Shown: positions 22,510 through 26,066 of the stretch, in pieces | Layout of the letters: each line of letters opens with the position of its first letter | How positions within the stretch are numbered: the first letter of the stretch is position 1 | Origin: a virus | IMG/VR virus record: IMGVR_UViG_3300035698_009668 | Location: 1-26,066 of that record | Strand: one strand, 5' to 3' | DNA: 26,066 bases | Position numbers and translations under genes: made by a program | The notes under the pieces: generated by a model | Database searches by the model: none | What the model was told of the DNA's origin: nothing | What the model saw: the letters and a program-made list of their open reading frames with translations, nothing else

Positions 22510-23748
22510 TTGGATATTGAATTATTGCCTAAACAGCATGAATTCCTTACATCTGATGCAGAGGAAGTAGCTCTAGTATCTGGTATTGGATTCGGAAAAA
22601 CAACTGCAGGCTCACTATTCGCTATTAACGAGACCGCTCAGTACCCTGATGTACCGGGAATAATAGTCGCAACTACTTACTCACAGTTAACAAGTGCGAC
22701 TTTAAACAACCTCTCTCAGTGGTGTGAACTCCTCGGAATCTATTACAAATACAACTCCTATACCAAGATGGTCACCATAAACAATACCCAACACTTTGTA
22801 CGTTCTGCTGAGAACTATGATGCTAGTAGAGGGATAGAAGGTGGATGGCTATATTGTGATGAATCAGCCTATATTAGTGAACCAGCTATAGACATGTTCC
22901 TTGGACGTATACGTTACAAGGGAGGGTCATTGAAGAAGAGATATACTTCATCCCCTAATGGTTTTAATAGCTTCTACCATCGTATGCACCCCGCTGGGGA
23001 TAACTACGATATAGACAGGATAATGATTCAAGCTAAGACCGAGGATAACTACTTTCTACCTAAAGGATATATACAATCTCTCCGGAAGTCCTATTCCAGT
23101 AAAATGGCTGCTCAAGAGTTAGATGCAGATTTTATTAGTATGGCAGGTCTTAACTGTTACAGTGATTTCGATAGAAAGAAGCACGTCACACCCGTAAAAC
23201 AATTATTCAAGAATACATCTGACCAACAACTATACGTGTTTATGGACTATAACGTGGAGCCTTTTTGTGCTGTTGTAGGGTTCATGTATGGCTCTAAGCT
23301 CCTTATAATAGATGAGATTTATTTAGAAGGTGGGGCAGATGTCCGCATGATGGCTAGAGAAATAAAGAAAAGATATTCCAATGCCTACCCTATATGTTTA
23401 GGGGATGGGACAGGTAACAATAAGAGGTCAATCATCAATATTAAGCAGACTGCATACAAAGTATTACAGGAAGAAGGATTGAGGGTAGAGAAGTTCGCTA
23501 ACCCCCATGTTGCTAAAAGATTGGGAAACGTGAATAGATTGCTATTTCATAATCTACTTATTATTGACCCTACTTGCACCCGCTTAATTAAAGATTTAGA
23601 GCTGGTCGTATATGCAAAGAACAGTAATGACATTGACAAGAAGGGTAATCAAGATATTACTCACGTCAGTGATGCACTAGGATACCTATGTCACAAGCTA
23701 CTACCTTTCACAGACGTCAACCGAAAATCAAGACAATATCAATTATAG
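22510..23748 (+). CDS. Large terminase subunit (packaging ATPase-nuclease)
   Basis: 412 aa, TTG start directly after the previous stop, with GAGGAAG upstream. Walker A is SGIGFGKT (24-31), Walker B is GWLYCDES (112-119, D117, E118), and the coupling motif is TSSPNG (146-151). The RNase H-like nuclease domain has D246 (FMDYN), D268 (LIIDEIY), D299 (LGDG) and D388 (HVSDALG). It cuts and pumps DNA into the prohead with the portal. Length is near the usual 400-450. Confidence 0.95.
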   Translation: MDIELLPKQHEFLTSDAEEVALVSGIGFGKTTAGSLFAINETAQYPDVPGIIVATTYSQLTSATLNNLSQWCELLGIYYKYNSYTKMVTINNTQHFVRSAENYDASRGIEGGWLYCDESAYISEPAIDMFLGRIRYKGGSLKKRYTSSPNGFNSFYHRMHPAGDNYDIDRIMIQAKTEDNYFLPKGYIQSLRKSYSSKMAAQELDADFISMAGLNCYSDFDRKKHVTPVKQLFKNTSDQQLYVFMDYNVEPFCAVVGFMYGSKLLIIDEIYLEGGADVRMMAREIKKRYSNAYPICLGDGTGNNKRSIINIKQTAYKVLQEEGLRVEKFANPHVAKRLGNVNRLLFHNLLIIDPTCTRLIKDLELVVYAKNSNDIDKKGNQDITHVSDALGYLCHKLLPFTDVNRKSRQYQL

Positions 23749-23758
23749 GAGAACTCTA

Positions 23759-25240
23759 ATGTCATATTTGAAAACAAATTTACCAAAGATTCTCGACCAC
23801 ATTAAGGTCGTTCAACAAAACCAGACAATATATGAGGCAAAACTCCTAGATATTTATGAAGGCTCTTTACAGAAATACGTTGAGGACTCGCTAGATGCGG
23901 AGTTCTCTCCCTCAGCCTCTGCTAAGGCAAAACAAAGAATCGCCCCTATTAATATTTTACCTAAGATTATCAAAAAGATTTCTGCGGTATACACCTATGG
24001 TGTGCAACGTGAATCGAATGGTAATGAGATTGATCAGGGCATAGTATCTCACTATGAGAATAACCTAGCCTTCAACTCAATCATGGGAACAGCTAACAAG
24101 TATCTGAATTTATTTAGATATTGTGCCATTGAACCCTATATCAATAAAGGCGAGACTGCTATACGAGTCCTACCTCCTACACAATTTACCGTGTGGTCAG
24201 ACAATACTATCAATCCTCTCGAGCCAACTGTGTTCGTTAAGTATATAGGTAAGCACCAAGACCTCATCCCTAGAACGGACACGTCAGGTGTAAGTAACCT
24301 ACAACCAGAGAATATTATCCATGAAGTAGACATCTTTCATATGTACTCAGATAATGAGTTCCTAGTAGTAGATTCAGATGGGTCTATCAGGCTAGACATG
24401 ATGGCAAACAACCCAGAAGGTATTAACTTCTATGGAAGAATCCCTTTTGTATATCTCTCATTATCCGAGAATTTCTTAATCCCACTTCCAAATACGGATA
24501 TGTTTCAGATGACTATTCTGACTCCTAAGCTGTTAACCGATTTAAACTATGCTACCAAATTTCAATCACACGCTATCCTTTATGGGATTGACCTAGATAT
24601 TGCCAAGCTAGAAGCTAACCCAGATTCTTTTTGGGACTTAAAATCAGAGGAAGGCGAGAACAAGGCTCCTCAGGTAGGCTCAATTAAGCCCGAAGTTGAT
24701 GTGGAAAAGGTACTACAGCTAATTAAAGACACCTTAGCTATGTGGTTTGACAGTCTCGGTATGAAATCCTCAGGTATTAATAATATCAGTGCGTCTTCTG
24801 GAGAGTCAGGTATCGCTAAAGCAATCGATAATGCAGATATTGAAGAAGTTAGGTCTGAGCAGAAACCTATTATGAAGGCTGCTGAACTAGAGCTATGGGA
24901 CTTACTAAATACTCAACACGAGGTATGGGGAACAGAGCTTAAGACTCTTAAACCTTTCTCTAATACGTTTGACCCTGCAGTTATCTATAATGACCCAGAA
25001 CCAACGGTTGATTATAAAACTAAGATAGAGGGAGCTAAGATGAAGTACGAGGCGGGACTAACATCCTTTAAACGTGCCATCCAAGAAGCTAACCCAGACC
25101 TTAACTCGGAAGAAGTAGATGAGTTAATGGAAGAAATAGAAAAAGAAAAAGATGAGAGAATGTTAAAGGCTCAAGCAAGTTTCGGTAATATAAATGAGAC
25201 AGAAGAGACCGATGATGAGGAAGTAGTTGAAGAAGCATAA
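23759..25240 (+). CDS. Portal protein
   Basis: 493 aa, with AGGAG upstream. Directly after the large terminase and of standard size. N-terminal helices (YEAKLLDIYEGSLQKYVEDS), a stretch INILPKIIKKISAVYTYGVQ, a beta wing (TAIRVLPPTQFTVWSDN, HEVDIFHMYSD), a stem/crown region (LLTDLNYATKFQSHAILYGI), then the conserved helix region (ISASSGESGIAKAIDNADIE). The C-terminus is strongly acidic (ETEEDDEEVVEE-like). Matches SPP1/HK97-type portals, the dodecameric ring through which DNA enters the capsid. Confidence 0.88.
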   Translation: MSYLKTNLPKILDHIKVVQQNQTIYEAKLLDIYEGSLQKYVEDSLDAEFSPSASAKAKQRIAPINILPKIIKKISAVYTYGVQRESNGNEIDQGIVSHYENNLAFNSIMGTANKYLNLFRYCAIEPYINKGETAIRVLPPTQFTVWSDNTINPLEPTVFVKYIGKHQDLIPRTDTSGVSNLQPENIIHEVDIFHMYSDNEFLVVDSDGSIRLDMMANNPEGINFYGRIPFVYLSLSENFLIPLPNTDMFQMTILTPKLLTDLNYATKFQSHAILYGIDLDIAKLEANPDSFWDLKSEEGENKAPQVGSIKPEVDVEKVLQLIKDTLAMWFDSLGMKSSGINNISASSGESGIAKAIDNADIEEVRSEQKPIMKAAELELWDLLNTQHEVWGTELKTLKPFSNTFDPAVIYNDPEPTVDYKTKIEGAKMKYEAGLTSFKRAIQEANPDLNSEEVDELMEEIEKEKDERMLKAQASFGNINETEETDDEEVVEEA

Positions 25241-25442
25241 ATACGATTTAAATACTTTGGAAGCGGTATATTTAGCTACCGCTCCTAAGCAGATATCTCA
25301 TTACACGGGAGAACACTACCTTGACCATGCGGATACGCCTGTGTATTCCCTCGACCCAGTACAAGCTGGTCTATTAGAGGGTGACCAGCTATATGACTTT
25401 TTAATTATATCCCTTAACTTAGAGGAAATAGATGGTAGCTAA
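25227..25442 (+). CDS. 71-aa protein after portal, unknown
   Basis: A TTG start at 25227 lies within the portal 3' end, with AGGAAG just before it. It begins MKKHKYDLNTLEAVYLATAP and is acidic (LDPVQAGLLEGDQLYDFLII). Small proteins here often connect portal and head genes, but no family was recognised. Its end overlaps the GIY-YIG remnant start by 11 bases. Confidence 0.55.
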   Translation: MKKHKYDLNTLEAVYLATAPKQISHYTGEHYLDHADTPVYSLDPVQAGLLEGDQLYDFLIISLNLEEIDGS

Positions 25443-25590
25443 ATATTGTATATATAGGCATTCGAAACCAGATGGTACTCCTTTTTATATAGGTAAGGGG
25501 ACTATCAAACGTCCTTATTCAAAACATCATAGAAATAAGCACTGGCACAATATAGTTATCTTAAAGAAGGTTAGAAATGAGCTTTCCTAA
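25432..25590 (+). pseudogene. GIY-YIG endonuclease fragment (N-terminus only)
   Basis: 52 aa with a good AGAGGAAA ribosome binding site. It contains CIYRH, TPFYIGKGTIKRPYS and RNKHWHNIV, the first third of a GIY-YIG domain, and ends after VILKKVRNELS. The catalytic glutamate region and any DNA-binding part are missing. It stops at the same alignment point as the GIY part of the ORF at 1544. It overlaps the genes on both sides, so it may now be kept only as a translational link. Nuclease activity is not expected. Confidence 0.75.
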
Positions 25591-26066
25591 AAAAGATGTT
25601 CAGGAAAAAATATATCTTTCTAAGAAATATAATTCTCAACAAAGAGAGCTTATAGGGAAGGGTATAGTTGAGAGAATTATAAAACGTACCCAGTCTGGTA
25701 TTGATAAGAATGGTAAAGCATTTCCAAGATACAACAAGGAGTACGCAAAGGAGAAAGGATCTACTCATGTAGATCTCACACTCACAGAAGATATGTTAAC
25801 AGAATTAGATATTGTTTCTCATAAAGCTGGTGAGATAACTGTGGGGTACGAGATGTCCAACCCTGAAGCACCTAAAGCATCTGGAAATAATACAGGTAAA
25901 TATGGAAATCAGACTCCAATTCCAAGCAAGGCTAGACCTTTTATTGGAGTTACTGAGAAAGAAAAAACTCTCATCATTGCCAAGGCAGAACAATCCTTTA
26001 AAACCCTCGAACAAGATGAAGAGAAAAGTAAATTCTTAGATGCATTTGTTTCTAATCTTATAGGGA
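25577..26066 (+). CDS. Mu gpG-like virion morphogenesis protein (partial)
   Basis: Starts at the ATG at 25577, with AGAAGG upstream, inside the GIY-YIG fragment's last codons; open through the right edge (163 codons). The visible part has the order of the phage virion morphogenesis family: RIIKRTQSGIDKNGKAFPRY, then KEYAKEKG, VDLTLTEDMLTEL, EITVGYEMS, then ARPFIGVTEKEK. This family (Mu gpG, P2 gpS relatives) acts in head-tail joining or tail completion. The C-terminus is beyond the window. Its place next to the portal agrees. Confidence 0.7.
   Translation, partial: MSFPKKDVQEKIYLSKKYNSQQRELIGKGIVERIIKRTQSGIDKNGKAFPRYNKEYAKEKGSTHVDLTLTEDMLTELDIVSHKAGEITVGYEMSNPEAPKASGNNTGKYGNQTPIPSKARPFIGVTEKEKTLIIAKAEQSFKTLEQDEEKSKFLDAFVSNLIG

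Noticed and set aside
1-26066. tRNA genes and integrase or excision sites
   Set aside because: No cloverleaf-like segment, integrase or CI-type repressor was recognised; the phage may be lytic, but part of the genome is missing.

Overview
This window is part of the genome of a tailed double-stranded DNA phage (or prophage), most likely a siphovirus. It has a low-GC, densely packed genome in which many stop and start codons overlap (TAATG, ATGA, GTGA). A tail tube, a frameshifted tail-assembly chaperone and a short tape measure are present, and no sheath gene was seen. The order (head completion and tail at the left edge, terminase and portal at the right edge) suggests a circular or permuted genome whose capsid genes lie just outside the window. 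The host cannot be named from the sequence. It is low-GC with standard sigma-70-like promoters, and a small phage lipoprotein with a lipobox fits a Gram-negative host, but that is inference.

Layout. 1-14486 (+) is the virion module: end of a head-completion gene, neck-like protein, putative tail terminator, tail tube, tail-assembly chaperone with a -1 frameshift, tape measure, distal tail protein, fibres and receptor-binding proteins, a large tail hub protein, and a collar-type fibre, closed by a strong intrinsic terminator. 14556-14983 (+) holds two small membrane proteins (holin candidates). 14967-16239 (-) is a leftward early operon: a 104-aa unknown, a 42-aa lipoprotein, a sigma-70-like factor and a 55-aa protein coupled to it. 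16240-16646 is a divergent control region with three TTGACATA repeats about 41 bp apart, further promoters and TTAGCTG dyads. 16647-20353 (+) is the replication module: 58-aa protein, terminator/attenuator, DnaD-like initiator, RecA-fold helicase, archaeo-eukaryotic primase, unknown. An HNH gene sits on the opposite strand at 20361-20903. 20986-22082 holds small unknowns and a degenerate M15 peptidase. 22150-26066 holds small and large terminase, portal, a small protein, a GIY-YIG remnant and a Mu gpG-like morphogenesis gene.

How it fits together. The early region transcribes leftward (including a phage sigma factor) and rightward (replication). A near-duplicate 31-32 bp motif lies in front of both the terminase/head operon (22078) and the neck/tail segment (209), with a shorter copy at 3664; it is the best candidate for a late promoter read by the phage sigma factor.

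Most unusual points: (1) the tail tube frame has no ATG, GTG, TTG or CTG for its first 40 conserved residues, and lies directly behind a GIY-YIG insertion whose own ATG would exactly restore the lost start; (2) two GIY-YIG ORFs are cut at the same point before their catalytic glutamate; (3) an M15 peptidase has lost its catalytic residues; (4) a seven-repeat Cys-rich propeller is inserted in a fibre whose neighbour is the same protein without it; (5) the window holds a tiny lipoprotein with a possibly leaderless promoter. Nothing here clearly amounts to a new defence or biosynthetic system.
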